Translations under genes and position numbers: made by a program
Part shown: one piece after another, positions 54,044 to 63,607 of the stretch
Position numbering within the stretch: the first letter of the stretch is position 1
Layout of the letters: every line of letters starts with the position of its first letter
The notes under the pieces: model-generated
The model's database searches: none
What the model was told of the DNA's origin: nothing
Seen by the model: only the letters and a program-made list of their open reading frames with translations
NCBI RefSeq assembly: GCF_000012645.1
Contig: NC_007577.1
Span: 744,001-808,000, forward strand
Source of the DNA: Prochlorococcus marinus str. MIT 9312
Lineage (GTDB): Bacteria; Cyanobacteriota; Cyanobacteriia; PCC-6307; Cyanobiaceae
Reading direction: 5' to 3'
Length of the DNA: 64,000 nt

Positions 54044-55330
54044 TTACTTTACTATAGTTGGGATTTGTTCTATATCAGTTGTAGATGAGCGACTTAAGAA
54101 ATTCTTATTCATCTTCCAACTTTTTTGCGTTTTTGTAATAGCCCATGTAATTGCATTGTTATTAAATCTTTTATTTAATAAATCAATAGTTCTCATGAGA
54201 GTTGCTGATTTTTTTAGGTCTTTCTGAGATTTGTAATTGATAACTGATTGCTGTAAATATTCGCTATTAGTTAAATCCTGCATTAAAACACCAGCTTTTG
54301 AAAATTTATATTCGGGATTATAAATTTCTTTAGATAATTCAACTACTATTTTTAAAATGCTGTTTGTGTCGTCTGTCGCATTTGTAAGTTTTCTATGAGC
54401 ACTTCTTTGATAATTTTGACTTGAATATTTACTGGTTCTGGCAAATACTCTAATGTCGGATGATTGTAAATTCTGACTTCTCATTTTTTCAGATGCTTTT
54501 ATTGCATGAGTCGCCAGTGCTTGAGTTAAGTCTTCTAATTTTGTGATAGGGGTACCGAAACTCCTGCTTACCTGAATTTCTTTTTTTGATTTCTTGCTTT
54601 TTTCTAGAGGCAGGCATTTATAGCCTTTCAGTTCTAATTGTAATCTTTTCCCTACTATGCCTAGTTTCTTAATAATTTCATTTTCTTCCATATCTCTTAA
54701 TTCTCTCGCATTTTTAATACCTTTACTTTTCAACCAATTAGAGGTTTGTTTCCCGACTCCCCATATGTTATCTACACTAATTCTTTTTAAATAATTATTC
54801 TCATTTCTAGTTCTAGATAAATCAAATATTCCAGCTGAATAATCAATATTTTTAGCTAATTTATTAGCAATTTTTGCTCTTACTTTATTTTCTCCTATAC
54901 CTACTGTTAGTGTGATGCCTAGATTCTGATATATTAATGATCTTATGTTTCTTGCCCAAGGATATAGATTTTTATCATTAGGTCTAGAAATTGAGACAAA
55001 TGCTTCGTCAATAGAATAAATTTCTATTTGTTCACAGTATTTTTTTAGTAAATTCATAAGTCTTCTGCTCATATCGCCGTAAAGCGAGTAGTTTGAGCTT
55101 AAGACTGCTACATCTAATTTATTTAATTTTTCTTTGACCTTAAAATAAGGAGTTCCCATTTTAATTTTCAAAGCTCGCGCTTCGGGACTTCTCGCAATGA
55201 TACATCCGTCATTATTAGATAAAATTACTACTGGTTTATTTCTCAAATGAGGATTAATAGTTTGTTCACATGACGCATAAAAATTATTAGCATCTATAAG
55301 AGCTATAGCATCAATGCTTGAAATTCTCAT
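54044..55330 (-). CDS. umuC: Y-family DNA polymerase V catalytic subunit UmuC
   Basis: A 428-aa translesion polymerase. DANNFYASCEQTINPHLRNKPVVIL at about 13-37 holds the first metal Asp and steric-gate region, IEIYSIDEAFVSIS near 97-110 holds the SIDEA catalytic motif, and TLTVGIGENKVRAKIANKLAKN near 135 is the typical palm/thumb junction. The little-finger domain and a C-terminal DUF4113 tail are present. Start overlaps umuD's stop by 4 bases. It copies damaged DNA with UmuD'. Confidence 0.95.
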   Translation of the reverse strand: MRISSIDAIALIDANNFYASCEQTINPHLRNKPVVILSNNDGCIIARSPEARALKIKMGTPYFKVKEKLNKLDVAVLSSNYSLYGDMSRRLMNLLKKYCEQIEIYSIDEAFVSISRPNDKNLYPWARNIRSLIYQNLGITLTVGIGENKVRAKIANKLAKNIDYSAGIFDLSRTRNENNYLKRISVDNIWGVGKQTSNWLKSKGIKNARELRDMEENEIIKKLGIVGKRLQLELKGYKCLPLEKSKKSKKEIQVSRSFGTPITKLEDLTQALATHAIKASEKMRSQNLQSSDIRVFARTSKYSSQNYQRSAHRKLTNATDDTNSILKIVVELSKEIYNPEYKFSKAGVLMQDLTNSEYLQQSVINYKSQKDLKKSATLMRTIDLLNKRFNNNAITWAITKTQKSWKMNKNFLSRSSTTDIEQIPTIVK

Positions 55331-55743
55331 AAATAGCTATGTATTGAATAAATAACAACGCCCCATATCTGTACATCAATATGGTTTTTAAATCTAAAAT
55401 CAGGATAATTATGATTTTCTGCTTTTAAATATAATTCATCATTTTTTATAGATAATCTTTTTATTGTAAATTCCCCGTCTATCATTGCAATGATAATATT
55501 CCCTGGCTTGGCTGTTAAACTTTTGTCTACTATTATTAAATCTTTATCTTTAATTCCTGCATTTATCATTGAGTCACCTCTAACTCTAAGAAAAAAAGTG
55601 CTAAACGGATTAGATATTAAATGTTCATTTAAATCAATATTCTCTTCTGTATAGTCATCTGCAGGAGAAGGAAATCCTGCAGATACCGAATCATTTAATA
55701 AGGGGATTTTGAATTTTTTAGTGGTTGAATCAAAGGAATCCAA
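55327..55743 (-). CDS. umuD: UmuD-type S24 auto-peptidase
   Basis: A 138-aa protein with the LexA/UmuD fold. The self-cleavage site is Ala22-Gly23 in SVSAGFPSPADD, the catalytic Ser is Ser58 in VRGDSMINAGI and the general-base Lys is Lys95 in FTIKRLSI. RecA-stimulated cleavage yields UmuD', the partner of UmuC. The start overlaps nothing and a LexA-like box lies 14 bases upstream. Confidence 0.95.
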   Translation of the reverse strand: MDSFDSTTKKFKIPLLNDSVSAGFPSPADDYTEENIDLNEHLISNPFSTFFLRVRGDSMINAGIKDKDLIIVDKSLTAKPGNIIIAMIDGEFTIKRLSIKNDELYLKAENHNYPDFRFKNHIDVQIWGVVIYSIHSYL

Positions 55744-55756
55744 AACTTGAATTAAT

Positions 55757-55770
55757 AGTATATATGTACT
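55757..55770. promoter_or_regulatory. Cyanobacterial LexA (SOS) box upstream of umuD
   Basis: The 14 bases agree with the cyanobacterial SOS box AGTAC-WNW-TGTACT at 13 of 14 positions (AGTATATATGTACT). The box is nearly palindromic and sits 14 bases before the umuD ATG. Control of umuDC by LexA is well established; here it would also cover the downstream peptidase-like gene. Confidence 0.75.
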
Positions 55771-55849
55771 ATATAATAAAAAATCAAAAAAAATAGTTGG
55801 TTGTTAATGTTTTATAGATTAATTTTAGATAAAATCAAATCAAATCTTT

Positions 55850-56266
55850 CTAAGAACGATGGTAAGGGGAGTTGTTAGATATAGAAATAGCTCTATAGAT
55901 TTGCTCGATAAGGATTAATCTAGCTAATTCATGAGGAAAGGTTAAAGGAGACAAACTTAGTATAAGATCTGAATTTTTTTTTATATCTGAACTAATTCCA
56001 TCAGTATCACCGATTAAGAAATTTATTTTTTTATTTTTAAAGTTTAAGAGTAAAGAACATAGTTCAACTGAATTAAACTGTTTCCCTTCTTCACTTAGGC
56101 AGATAATAATATTGTTATTGGATCTAAGATTATTTAAATTAAAAGTCTTTAACTCATTAATGATAAGTTCAGGCATTCTTTTTTTGTATTGATTAATTCC
56201 ATCTCTAATCCAAAGTTTCTTTATTTTGCCGATAGCATAAATTGCTAATCTATTACTCTGAAGCAT
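55850..56266 (-). CDS. rlmH: 23S rRNA (pseudouridine1915-N3)-methyltransferase RlmH
   Basis: A 138-aa SPOUT methyltransferase. Typical segments are [23 protein letters not shown] at about 10-32, [14 protein letters not shown] near 55, [13 protein letters not shown] near 81, [21 protein letters not shown] near 110 and the terminal NSPYHR. It methylates pseudouridine 1915 in 23S rRNA helix 69 on the assembled ribosome. Normal length, slightly shorter than the E. coli protein. Confidence 0.95.
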   Translation of the reverse strand: MLQSNRLAIYAIGKIKKLWIRDGINQYKKRMPELIINELKTFNLNNLRSNNNIIICLSEEGKQFNSVELCSLLLNFKNKKINFLIGDTDGISSDIKKNSDLILSLSPLTFPHELARLILIEQIYRAISISNNSPYHRS

Positions 56267-56285
56267 AAGTAAATATTAAAACTAA

Positions 56286-56618
56286 TTATTCATCAAGAAG
56301 ATAATTAAATTCATCATATAGTTCCTCTTCGGTTGTTAATTTCTTGGAAAAATTATCTTTTTTGGAATTCACATTAAATTGATTAATCTCACTTTTTCTT
56401 AGTGAATTATTAACGTTTGAAGTCTCTTCTAAAGATTCTGAATTATCAATTAACGAATAAAAAATTTTATTGGGATCTTCTGAATTAAGTGGATTGGTGA
56501 TTAAATTATCATTATTAGTTATATTTGTGTAATTATTTATATTTTTACTTTCGTTATTTAAATCTTTCTTTTTTTTAAATTTATTGAGTTTATCTAAATT
56601 TTTTTTTGATAAGCTCAT
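56286..56618 (-). CDS. Asn/Ser/Lys-rich low-complexity hypothetical protein (110 aa)
   Basis: A 110-aa hydrophilic protein dominated by Asn, Lys, Ser, Asp and Glu, predicted to be disordered. A recurring acidic motif (EELYDEFNYLLDE) closes it and could be a short interaction helix. No domain recognised. It precedes rlmH by 19 bases on the same strand and is divergent from rsmA. Confidence 0.5.
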   Translation of the reverse strand: MSLSKKNLDKLNKFKKKKDLNNESKNINNYTNITNNDNLITNPLNSEDPNKIFYSLIDNSESLEETSNVNNSLRKSEINQFNVNSKKDNFSKKLTTEEELYDEFNYLLDE

Positions 56619-56674
56619 GATATAAAGTATTAAATAAATTCATATTTAATTTAAACATATTATTTATCTTTTAG

Positions 56675-57505
56675 ATGAATTCTAAAAACTATCATCAAAA
56701 AAAAAGATTTGGACAACACTGGTTGGTAAATAAAAAAATATTAGAAAAAATTAAAGAAATTGCTGTTCTTAATGAAAATGACTTTATTTTAGAAATTGGT
56801 CCTGGTAAAGGAGCTTTAACCTCTAAGTTGTTAGATTCAGAAATTAAAAAATTACATGCAATTGAGTTAGATAAAGATTTAATAAATTTATTAAATGATA
56901 AATTCAATAATAATGATAAGTTTTCACTGCAGCAGGGAGATATTCTTTCTGTAAATTTAGATTCGATTAATAAGAAGATTACAAAAGTGATTGCAAATAT
57001 TCCTTACAATATAACTGGCCCAATATTGGATATTTTCATAGGTCGATTGGGCATTATAAGAAACTATAATTACGAAAAAATAATATTTTTAATGCAGAAA
57101 GATGTTGTAGATAGGATTTTGTCAAAAGAAGGTAGTCCCAATGCTGGTGCGCTTAGTATAAGAATACAACTTTTATCAAAAATAAAAAGAATATGTGATG
57201 TTCCGCCTTCATCATTTAGTCCGCCTCCAAAAGTTTTTTCTTCTTTAGTAGTTTTCGAACCAATTAAAAATGATTTAAGATTAGATATTAGTCTAGAAAA
57301 ATATATAGATAAACTTCTTCGAATTTCATTTAATTCAAGAAGAAAAATGCTTAGAAATACTCTTAATTCAATACTTTCAAATGAAGAGATAAATGAATTA
57401 TCTGAATCTTCAAAAGTTTGTTTTAATTTAAGACCACAAGATATTTCAATTCACCAATGGATTAAGCTTGCAGAAAATTGTATTAAAATTAAAAAAAAAA
57501 TTTAA
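56675..57505 (+). CDS. rsmA: 16S rRNA dimethyladenosine transferase RsmA
   Basis: A 276-aa KsgA-type methyltransferase. Opening [19 protein letters not shown] motif [21 protein letters not shown] near 39-59, acidic [19 protein letters not shown] and catalytic motif [17 protein letters not shown] near 108-122 are all present; the C-terminal helical domain is normal. It dimethylates A1518 and A1519 of 16S rRNA. ispE follows after 4 bases. Confidence 0.97.
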   Translation: MNSKNYHQKKRFGQHWLVNKKILEKIKEIAVLNENDFILEIGPGKGALTSKLLDSEIKKLHAIELDKDLINLLNDKFNNNDKFSLQQGDILSVNLDSINKKITKVIANIPYNITGPILDIFIGRLGIIRNYNYEKIIFLMQKDVVDRILSKEGSPNAGALSIRIQLLSKIKRICDVPPSSFSPPPKVFSSLVVFEPIKNDLRLDISLEKYIDKLLRISFNSRRKMLRNTLNSILSNEEINELSESSKVCFNLRPQDISIHQWIKLAENCIKIKKKI

Positions 57506-57509
57506 GTAT

Positions 57510-58445
57510 ATGCAAGATTTAGCTAAAACGAAAATTAATATAAAATCTCCTGCCAAAATAAATTTGCACCTTGAAGTTATTGGTAAGAGAGAGGATGGAT
57601 TTCATGAGTTAGCAATGATTATGCAAAATATCGATCTTTCTGATTATTTAGAATTTGAAATTAATAATGAAGGTTTAATTAAACTTGAGTCTGATTGTAA
57701 TGATTTAAGCTTATCTGATGATAACTTAATTGTTAAATCGGCAAATCTATTAAGGAAAAAATCAAATATAGATTACGGTGCGAATATATTTTTAAGAAAA
57801 AATATTCCAATTGGCGCAGGATTAGCTGGTGGATCCAGTAATTCAGCAGCAACATTAATTGGTCTTAATAAGTTATGGGATTTGAACTTAGGTCAAGAAG
57901 CATTATGTTCATTAGCATCAACTTTAGGATCTGATATTCCCTTTTTTATAAATGGTGGTATTCAATTATGTTTTGGAAGAGGAGAAGTTTTGGAGAAATT
58001 AGATTCAAACTTTGAATATGGAGTAATTCTTTTAAAAAATCCAAATGTATCAGTATCTACAGCTGAAACTTATAAAAAATATAGTAATAGATTTTGTCAT
58101 CAATACCTTACTGATAGAGAAATGATTGAGAACATAAGAAAAAATTTAAGAGAAAATGGTTTAAATAACTTAAATCTTGATAATCAACATTTATCTATTA
58201 AAAATGATTTGCAGTTAGTTGTTGAAAATGAAAATGATTCTGTAAAGCAGGCATTATATTTACTTTCTAAATTAGAAAATTGTCTCACATTTTCAATGAG
58301 TGGATCAGGTCCTACATGCTTTGCACTCTTTAAAGATATAGAGACTGCTAAAAAAGAATTAACTGCGAATTATAAATTGTTTAGAAATAAAGGTTACGAT
58401 TCATGGGTTTGCACTTTCCTTGAAAAGGGAATAACATTCATTTAA
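57510..58445 (+). CDS. ispE: 4-diphosphocytidyl-2-C-methyl-D-erythritol kinase
   Basis: A 311-aa GHMP kinase of the MEP pathway. IKSPAKINLHLEVIGKREDGFHEL covers the N-terminal strand pair, GAGLAGGSSNSAATLIGLN near residues 101-119 is the phosphate-binding loop, GSDIPFFINGG gives the catalytic Asp and SMSGSGPTCFALF the third motif. It phosphorylates CDP-ME for isoprenoid, carotenoid and chlorophyll side-chain synthesis. I use the ATG at 57510, 14 codons inside a longer frame that overlaps rsmA. Confidence 0.96.
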   Translation: MQDLAKTKINIKSPAKINLHLEVIGKREDGFHELAMIMQNIDLSDYLEFEINNEGLIKLESDCNDLSLSDDNLIVKSANLLRKKSNIDYGANIFLRKNIPIGAGLAGGSSNSAATLIGLNKLWDLNLGQEALCSLASTLGSDIPFFINGGIQLCFGRGEVLEKLDSNFEYGVILLKNPNVSVSTAETYKKYSNRFCHQYLTDREMIENIRKNLRENGLNNLNLDNQHLSIKNDLQLVVENENDSVKQALYLLSKLENCLTFSMSGSGPTCFALFKDIETAKKELTANYKLFRNKGYDSWVCTFLEKGITFI

Positions 58446-58470
58446 AAATTTTTTTATACAAAATTCTATT

Positions 58471-58773
58471 GTGGCTGATAATAGTAATGAGAATATTGAA
58501 AAAAACATTCCCGAAAAAGGACCATTAAATTTTATTGTAGGATCATTAACAAGTTTTTTATTATTTATATTTTTTTATTTTTTAAGTAATAAAATTGCAA
58601 TTTATTTTTCAGTACATAAACCATCTAATTCTTCTGAAATCGTCCAAAATATTTCTTCTAGTATTAATACCTTAATAATTGGATTATCTTTTTTGCTAAC
58701 TTTCTCTTTTGCTTTTATAGGTATAGGACTTTTTATTGTATTTATTCGCAGTTTTTTTCTGAAGAAAAATTGA
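58471..58773 (+). CDS. DUF3082-family membrane protein
   Basis: A 100-aa protein with a GTG start. A polar N-terminus (ADNSNENIEKNIPEKG) is followed by two membrane helices: LNFIVGSLTSFLLFIFFYFLS and TLIIGLSFLLTFSFAFIGIG, with a 30-residue loop between. This layout and the ispE-DUF3082-pdhB order are characteristic of the cyanobacterial DUF3082 family. Function unknown. Confidence 0.78.
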   Translation: MADNSNENIEKNIPEKGPLNFIVGSLTSFLLFIFFYFLSNKIAIYFSVHKPSNSSEIVQNISSSINTLIIGLSFLLTFSFAFIGIGLFIVFIRSFFLKKN

Positions 58774-58807
58774 ATTGCCAATATTATTAAGAAAACACTT
58801 TCTTTGA

Positions 58808-58903
58808 ATGTCTTTACATGACTTAGGCCTTTTAGTCCTTTTGCTGTCACCTGGAATGATTTTATCAATATTACTACTCATAACCTTCGCTGAAGGAGGT
58901 TGA
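58808..58903 (+). CDS. 31-aa membrane peptide upstream of pdhB
   Basis: An ATG ORF of 31 codons: MSLHDLGLLVLLLSPGMILS then ILLLITFAEGG, one long Leu-rich membrane helix with short polar ends. The frame has unusually little Asn and Lys for such AT-rich DNA, which argues that it is coding. Two longer minus-strand ORFs over the same bases look like shadows. It sits 34 bases after DUF3082 and 49 bases before pdhB. Confidence 0.58.
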   Translation: MSLHDLGLLVLLLSPGMILSILLLITFAEGG

Positions 58904-58952
58904 ATTATTCAAAGTGGTAGGATTATATGTGTGATTAATTAGGTAATTAATT

Positions 58953-59936
58953 GTGGCTGGAACATTATTATTTAATGCTTTGAAAGAGGCAATTGATGAA
59001 GAAATGGCAAATGATGTAAATGTTTGCGTTATGGGGGAAGATGTTGGTCAATATGGAGGATCTTATAAGGTAACTAAAGATTTATATGAAAAATATGGAG
59101 AGTTAAGAGTCTTAGATACTCCAATTGCAGAGAATAGTTTTACAGGCATGGCTGTGGGTGCAGCAATGACTGGCTTAAGACCAATAGTAGAAGGAATGAA
59201 TATGGGTTTTTTGCTTTTAGCTTTTAATCAGATATCAAATAATATGGGTATGCTTAGATATACTAGTGGCGGAAATTATAAAATACCAGCAGTAGTTCGA
59301 GGACCTGGAGGAGTTGGTCGTCAACTTGGTGCTGAGCACAGTCAAAGACTTGAAGCATATTTTCATGCAGTTCCTGGCATAAAGATTGTGGCATGTAGTA
59401 CACCCACAAATGCTAAAGGTTTAATGAAAGCAGCTATAAGAGATGATAATCCAGTTCTATTTTTCGAACATGTTCTTCTATACAATTTGTCTGAAGAATT
59501 ACCTGAGGGTGATTATACTTGCGCTTTAGATCAGGCTGACGTTGTAAAAGAAGGGAAAGATATTACTTTATTGACTTATTCAAGAATGAGACATCACTGT
59601 CTTAAAGCTGTTGAAGAATTAGAAAAAAAAGGAATAGATGTTGAGTTAATAGATTTAATAAGTTTAAAACCATTTGATATCGAAACCATCTCAAAATCAA
59701 TAAGAAAAACAAATAAAGTAATTATTGTTGAAGAATGTATGAAGACTGGAGGTATTGGTGCAGAATTAATTGCCTTGATAACAGAAGAGTGTTTTGATGA
59801 TCTTGATGCCCGACCAATTAGATTATCTAGTCAGGATATTCCAACTCCTTATAATGGAAATCTTGAGAATTTGACAATAATCCAACCACATCAAATAGTT
59901 GAAAAAGTTGAACAGTTAATTAGTGGGAGTATATAG
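58953..59936 (+). CDS. pdhB: Pyruvate dehydrogenase E1 component beta subunit
   Basis: A 327-aa protein with GTG start. [22 protein letters not shown] near residues 22-43 holds the conserved Glu-Asp of the thiamine-pyrophosphate fold, [27 protein letters not shown] follows, and [28 protein letters not shown] near 118-145 is the E1-beta hallmark. With PdhA it decarboxylates pyruvate to form acetyl-CoA. The start choice is GTG because no ATG fits the conserved opening. Confidence 0.95.
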   Translation: MAGTLLFNALKEAIDEEMANDVNVCVMGEDVGQYGGSYKVTKDLYEKYGELRVLDTPIAENSFTGMAVGAAMTGLRPIVEGMNMGFLLLAFNQISNNMGMLRYTSGGNYKIPAVVRGPGGVGRQLGAEHSQRLEAYFHAVPGIKIVACSTPTNAKGLMKAAIRDDNPVLFFEHVLLYNLSEELPEGDYTCALDQADVVKEGKDITLLTYSRMRHHCLKAVEELEKKGIDVELIDLISLKPFDIETISKSIRKTNKVIIVEECMKTGGIGAELIALITEECFDDLDARPIRLSSQDIPTPYNGNLENLTIIQPHQIVEKVEQLISGSI

Positions 59937-59939
59937 ACA

Positions 59940-61409
59940 ATGAAAAGAAGGCAAGGTTGGCTTTTTTTTATTTTATTTCTACTTACTTTATCTGTTTATC
60001 TATTAATAAATTATCCCTTACAGTTGGGATTGGATTTACAAGGGGGTTCTCAACTTACACTACAAATTATTAAAGAGGAAGGTAAGGTAACAAGGGATGA
60101 ACTTGAAGCAGTTAATTCGGTTATAGATAAGCGCGTTAACAATTTAGGAGTTTCTGAGTCTAATTTGCAAACCCTCGGTGGAGATCAATTGATTTTAGAA
60201 TTACCAGGTGAACAAAATCCATTAGTTGCTTCAAGGGTATTAGGTAAGACTGCTTTATTAGAATTTAGAACCCAAAAAGAAGGAACATCTACAGATTTAA
60301 AATCACTGCAACTACAGAGATTTAGTATTAAAGAATTAATTGAACAATATTCCTTTGCAGAAAAAAATCAAAATGATGATAATTTCTTAAAAGTTATTCA
60401 AGATAATCTTAAAGAAATAGAGCAAGAATTGAATTACTCATCTACTAATAATGATTTATATGGGAAGTTAATTGAAATCAAAAAATATGTTGATAAAGAA
60501 ATTACAAATTTATTTATTAAAACAGATTTATCTGGTAAGGATCTTATTAACGCAGGAAGGAGACAAGAACAAACAAATAATAATTGGGAAGTTTTATTGA
60601 CTTTTAGTAATTCAGGAGGTGAAAAGTTTGCAGAAATCACAAAGTCAATCGCTGGCACTAATCAACTATTGGCTATCATTTTAGATGGTGAATCAATAAG
60701 TGAAGCCAGTGTTGGTAATCAGTTCGCTAGTACTGGGATTACAGGTGGATCGGCAACAATAAGCGGTAATTTTAGCGCTGAAAATGCTAGAGAATTAGAA
60801 GTTCAACTTAAAGGAGGCTCATTGCCATTGCCAATTGAAATAGTAGAAACTAACACTATAGGGGCTCTATTGGGATCCAAAAATATTTTAAAAAGTCTTT
60901 ATGCAGCTATTAGTGGATTAATTTTTGTTGGTATATTTATGATTTTTAATTATAGAATTCTAGGTTTCGTTTCAGTTCTATCTCTAGTACTTTATGGTTT
61001 CTTTAACTTAGCCCTATATTCTTTAATTCCTGTAACTTTGACTTTACCTGGAATATCTGGGCTTATACTTAGCATTGGTATGGCTGTTGATGCAAATATT
61101 TTAATATTTGAGAGAATTAGAGAAGAATTATATGATGGCAATACTCTTACAAGATCTATTGATAGCGGTTTTCAGAGAGCTAATTCATCCATAGTTGATG
61201 GTCATATTACAACTCTTCTAAGTTGTTTTGTATTGTTTTTATTAGGAACAAATTTTGTTAAAGGTTTTGCGGCAACATTAGGTATTGGAGTTCTAATAAG
61301 CTTGTTTACCTCATTAAATTGTTCTAAAACTATTTTGCGATTTTTTACAACTTATCAATCTTTAAGACAAAAAAATCTCTATCTACCCAAGAATAATTTT
61401 TCAAATTAA
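59940..61409 (+). CDS. secD: Protein translocase subunit SecD
   Basis: A 489-aa membrane protein. TM1 (WLFFILFLLTLSVYLLINY) is followed by PLQLGLDLQGGSQLTLQI, the classical SecD motif, a large P1 periplasmic domain with a Lys/Asn-rich insertion, and five membrane helices in the C-terminal half including LSIGMAVDANILIFERIREE near 376. It uses the proton gradient to complete protein export into the periplasm or thylakoid lumen. It lies 3 bases after pdhB and 22 before secF. Confidence 0.96.
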   Translation: MKRRQGWLFFILFLLTLSVYLLINYPLQLGLDLQGGSQLTLQIIKEEGKVTRDELEAVNSVIDKRVNNLGVSESNLQTLGGDQLILELPGEQNPLVASRVLGKTALLEFRTQKEGTSTDLKSLQLQRFSIKELIEQYSFAEKNQNDDNFLKVIQDNLKEIEQELNYSSTNNDLYGKLIEIKKYVDKEITNLFIKTDLSGKDLINAGRRQEQTNNNWEVLLTFSNSGGEKFAEITKSIAGTNQLLAIILDGESISEASVGNQFASTGITGGSATISGNFSAENARELEVQLKGGSLPLPIEIVETNTIGALLGSKNILKSLYAAISGLIFVGIFMIFNYRILGFVSVLSLVLYGFFNLALYSLIPVTLTLPGISGLILSIGMAVDANILIFERIREELYDGNTLTRSIDSGFQRANSSIVDGHITTLLSCFVLFLLGTNFVKGFAATLGIGVLISLFTSLNCSKTILRFFTTYQSLRQKNLYLPKNNFSN

Positions 61410-61431
61410 ATTTTTTGTTTCTAATTTTCCA

Positions 61432-62346
61432 ATGAATTACAATCTTGAACTAATAAAAAATAAAAGAAAGATAATTAGTTTTTCAACTTTTCTTATTTTG
61501 TTCAGTCTTTTAGGAATTTTATTTTCAACTTTTAATACTTCTTATAGGAAACCTATAAATTTAGGGATGGATTTTGTTGGGGGAAATGAACTAAGAATAG
61601 AAAGAGTTTGTGAAGAAGAATGTTCTAATCTTTCCCCTGATTTTGTTTTAGATAATTTAAGAGTGATCTCTAGTAATAAAAACTTTATAAATAATATTAA
61701 ATTACAATTCCAAAATAATAATAAATTAATTTCAATAAGAACACCTTATTTGAGTATCGAAGAATCAAATAATCTAATTACTAATCTTGATAATATTATT
61801 GGGCCTCTAAATTATGAGAGTAAGGATTCAAGATTAATAGGTCCAAAGCTTGGGAAAAGACTACTTACCAATTGTGTTACTTCATTGTTAGTTTCTTTAT
61901 TTGCAATATCTTTATATATAACTATTAGGTTTGATAAAAAATATGCATTATTTGCATTATTAGCTTTATTTCATGATTTATTAATTGTTTTCGGTATATT
62001 CTCTTGGTTGGGAATTATATTATCTGTCGAGGTAAATAGTTTATTTGCGGTGTCCTTGTTAACTATTGCTGGTTATTCTGTAAATGATACTGTTGTTATT
62101 TTTGATAGAATTCGTGAGAATTTAAAATCAAAGGAAGAAGGCTATAACGAAACTATTCAATTATCAGTAAACGAATCATTTAGGAGAACAACTTTTACCA
62201 GTATTACAACCCTTATCCCTTTATTAAGCATAATTTTGTTTGGATCTTACTCGCTGTTTTGGTTTTCTTTGGCCTTATCATTAGGAATTATTGTTGGAAG
62301 TTATTCAAGTATTTTATTGGCTCCATCTTTGTTGCTTAAAGATTAA
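61432..62346 (+). CDS. secF: Protein translocase subunit SecF
   Basis: A 304-aa partner of SecD. TM1 is followed by LGMDFVGGNELRIE, matching the conserved FxGG motif, then a short periplasmic domain with five-helix bundle: VTSLLVSLFAISLYITIRFD, ALLALFHDLLIVFGIFSW, SVNDTVVIFDRIREN near 217 and FRRTTFTSITTLIPLL. The D-x3-V-I-F-D-R-I-R motif is the family signature. It forms the SecDF complex on the translocon. Confidence 0.95.
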   Translation: MNYNLELIKNKRKIISFSTFLILFSLLGILFSTFNTSYRKPINLGMDFVGGNELRIERVCEEECSNLSPDFVLDNLRVISSNKNFINNIKLQFQNNNKLISIRTPYLSIEESNNLITNLDNIIGPLNYESKDSRLIGPKLGKRLLTNCVTSLLVSLFAISLYITIRFDKKYALFALLALFHDLLIVFGIFSWLGIILSVEVNSLFAVSLLTIAGYSVNDTVVIFDRIRENLKSKEEGYNETIQLSVNESFRRTTFTSITTLIPLLSIILFGSYSLFWFSLALSLGIIVGSYSSILLAPSLLLKD

Positions 62347-62364
62347 GCTTTTCCTTATAACTTT

Positions 62365-62547
62365 ATGAAATTGAATTACTATTTAATAATTTTACTTTCT
62401 TTAGTTTTAATAGATCTTTCTACTGAGCTAAGAATATTATTTGATCATTTTACTTTTAATTCCCTGTACTTTGCTTTGGCTAAACATCCTTTGGCTTTCT
62501 TTATACTTTTCTCCTATCCATATTTATATAAAAAATTAAATAAGTAA
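62365..62547 (+). CDS. Small membrane protein (60 aa)
   Basis: A 60-aa protein with two hydrophobic segments: YYLIILLSLVLIDLSTELRI and FALAKHPLAFFILFSYPYLY. It follows secF by 18 bases on the same strand and may be co-transcribed. LSTELRILFDHFTFNSL lies between the helices. No family recognised. Confidence 0.58.
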   Translation: MKLNYYLIILLSLVLIDLSTELRILFDHFTFNSLYFALAKHPLAFFILFSYPYLYKKLNK

Positions 62548-62550
62548 TTT

Positions 62551-63594
62551 TTAAATATCATTAATTGATTCTTTAATTAAAACTTGGATTACAACAGCAA
62601 GAGGTAGAGATAATATTAACCCTAATGGACCAAAAATGAAGGTAAATCCAAATTGTGATATTAAGGTTAACCCAGGAAGTAGGTTTGCTTTTTTCTTCAT
62701 TATGGATGGCATTATTATATAGCTTTCAATATTTTGAATGATTACATAGGCTCCTAAAACGGCTAGTGGTTTCCAGAAATTATCTAGTAGTGCAATTGAG
62801 ATTGGAAATATACCACTAATAACTGGACCTATATTCGGAATGATATTAAGAACCATTGCTATTAAAGCATTTGAGACAACATATTTGACATCTAATATAG
62901 ACAAAACTATTAATGATAATAAACCTACTGATAATGAGCTTACGACCATAGAAAAGGTCCAGTTTGCTAATGCAATATTGCATTTATCCAGAATATTTCT
63001 AAATTTATTACGATAATTTTTTGGTATAAGTAGAAGTATATTTTCCTTATATTGTTTTGGTTCAATAGAAATCATCAAACTGACTACTAATACGAAGATC
63101 AGTTTTAAAAGACCTGAGCCCAGATTCCCCGCCAAATTAATTAAGTTCTTAAAACTTTCTTGGATAGCTTTAGCGATAGTTGCAGCATCTGGAATGGCTA
63201 CTACATTATTAATAAGATTAAATATTTCTATAACATTTTCTGATTCTTCGCCATAAAATAGGCTATTCAATTTATTCAGATTTGTATTAAGTAAAATATT
63301 TATTTTAGATAAACCATTTGGAATATCAACTAATATTTCATTGAATTCTTTTACAAATGGAGGTAAAACAAGAATAAAAATTGTAAAGACTATTACCGAT
63401 ATAACTGTTAGTACAAAAAATAAAGATAAGGGTCTGGGAATTTTCAACCCTTTTTGTATTTGATTACATAAATTACATACAATATTTGAAATTACTAAAG
63501 AGCAAATTATTAGGAGTAGGAAATCTCTAAGAAGCCAAATTATTATAGATGTGATTATAATAACTGCTAACTTAAAATATAATGTGCTACTCAA
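62551..63594 (-). CDS. AI-2E-family (PerM) permease
   Basis: A 347-aa membrane protein with eight predicted helices. The segment ALIAMVLNIIPNIGPVISGIFPISIALL near residues 243-270 with PNIGP, and FTFIFGPLGLILSLPLAVVI near 319, are diagnostic of the AI-2E/UPF0118 family. Members export autoinducers, auxin-like compounds or act as Na+/H+ antiporters; the substrate is unknown. It begins 13 bases after psb28, so both may be one transcript. Confidence 0.9.
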   Translation of the reverse strand: MSSTLYFKLAVIIITSIIIWLLRDFLLLIICSLVISNIVCNLCNQIQKGLKIPRPLSLFFVLTVISVIVFTIFILVLPPFVKEFNEILVDIPNGLSKINILLNTNLNKLNSLFYGEESENVIEIFNLINNVVAIPDAATIAKAIQESFKNLINLAGNLGSGLLKLIFVLVVSLMISIEPKQYKENILLLIPKNYRNKFRNILDKCNIALANWTFSMVVSSLSVGLLSLIVLSILDVKYVVSNALIAMVLNIIPNIGPVISGIFPISIALLDNFWKPLAVLGAYVIIQNIESYIIMPSIMKKKANLLPGLTLISQFGFTFIFGPLGLILSLPLAVVIQVLIKESINDI

Positions 63595-63607
63595 ATTAGA
63601 TAGTTTT

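Noticed and set aside
58602-58881. Two minus-strand ORFs (88 and 61 aa) over DUF3082 and the 31-aa ORF
   Set aside because: Lys/Ile/Ser-rich frames opposite better candidates on the plus strand; no start context or domain.
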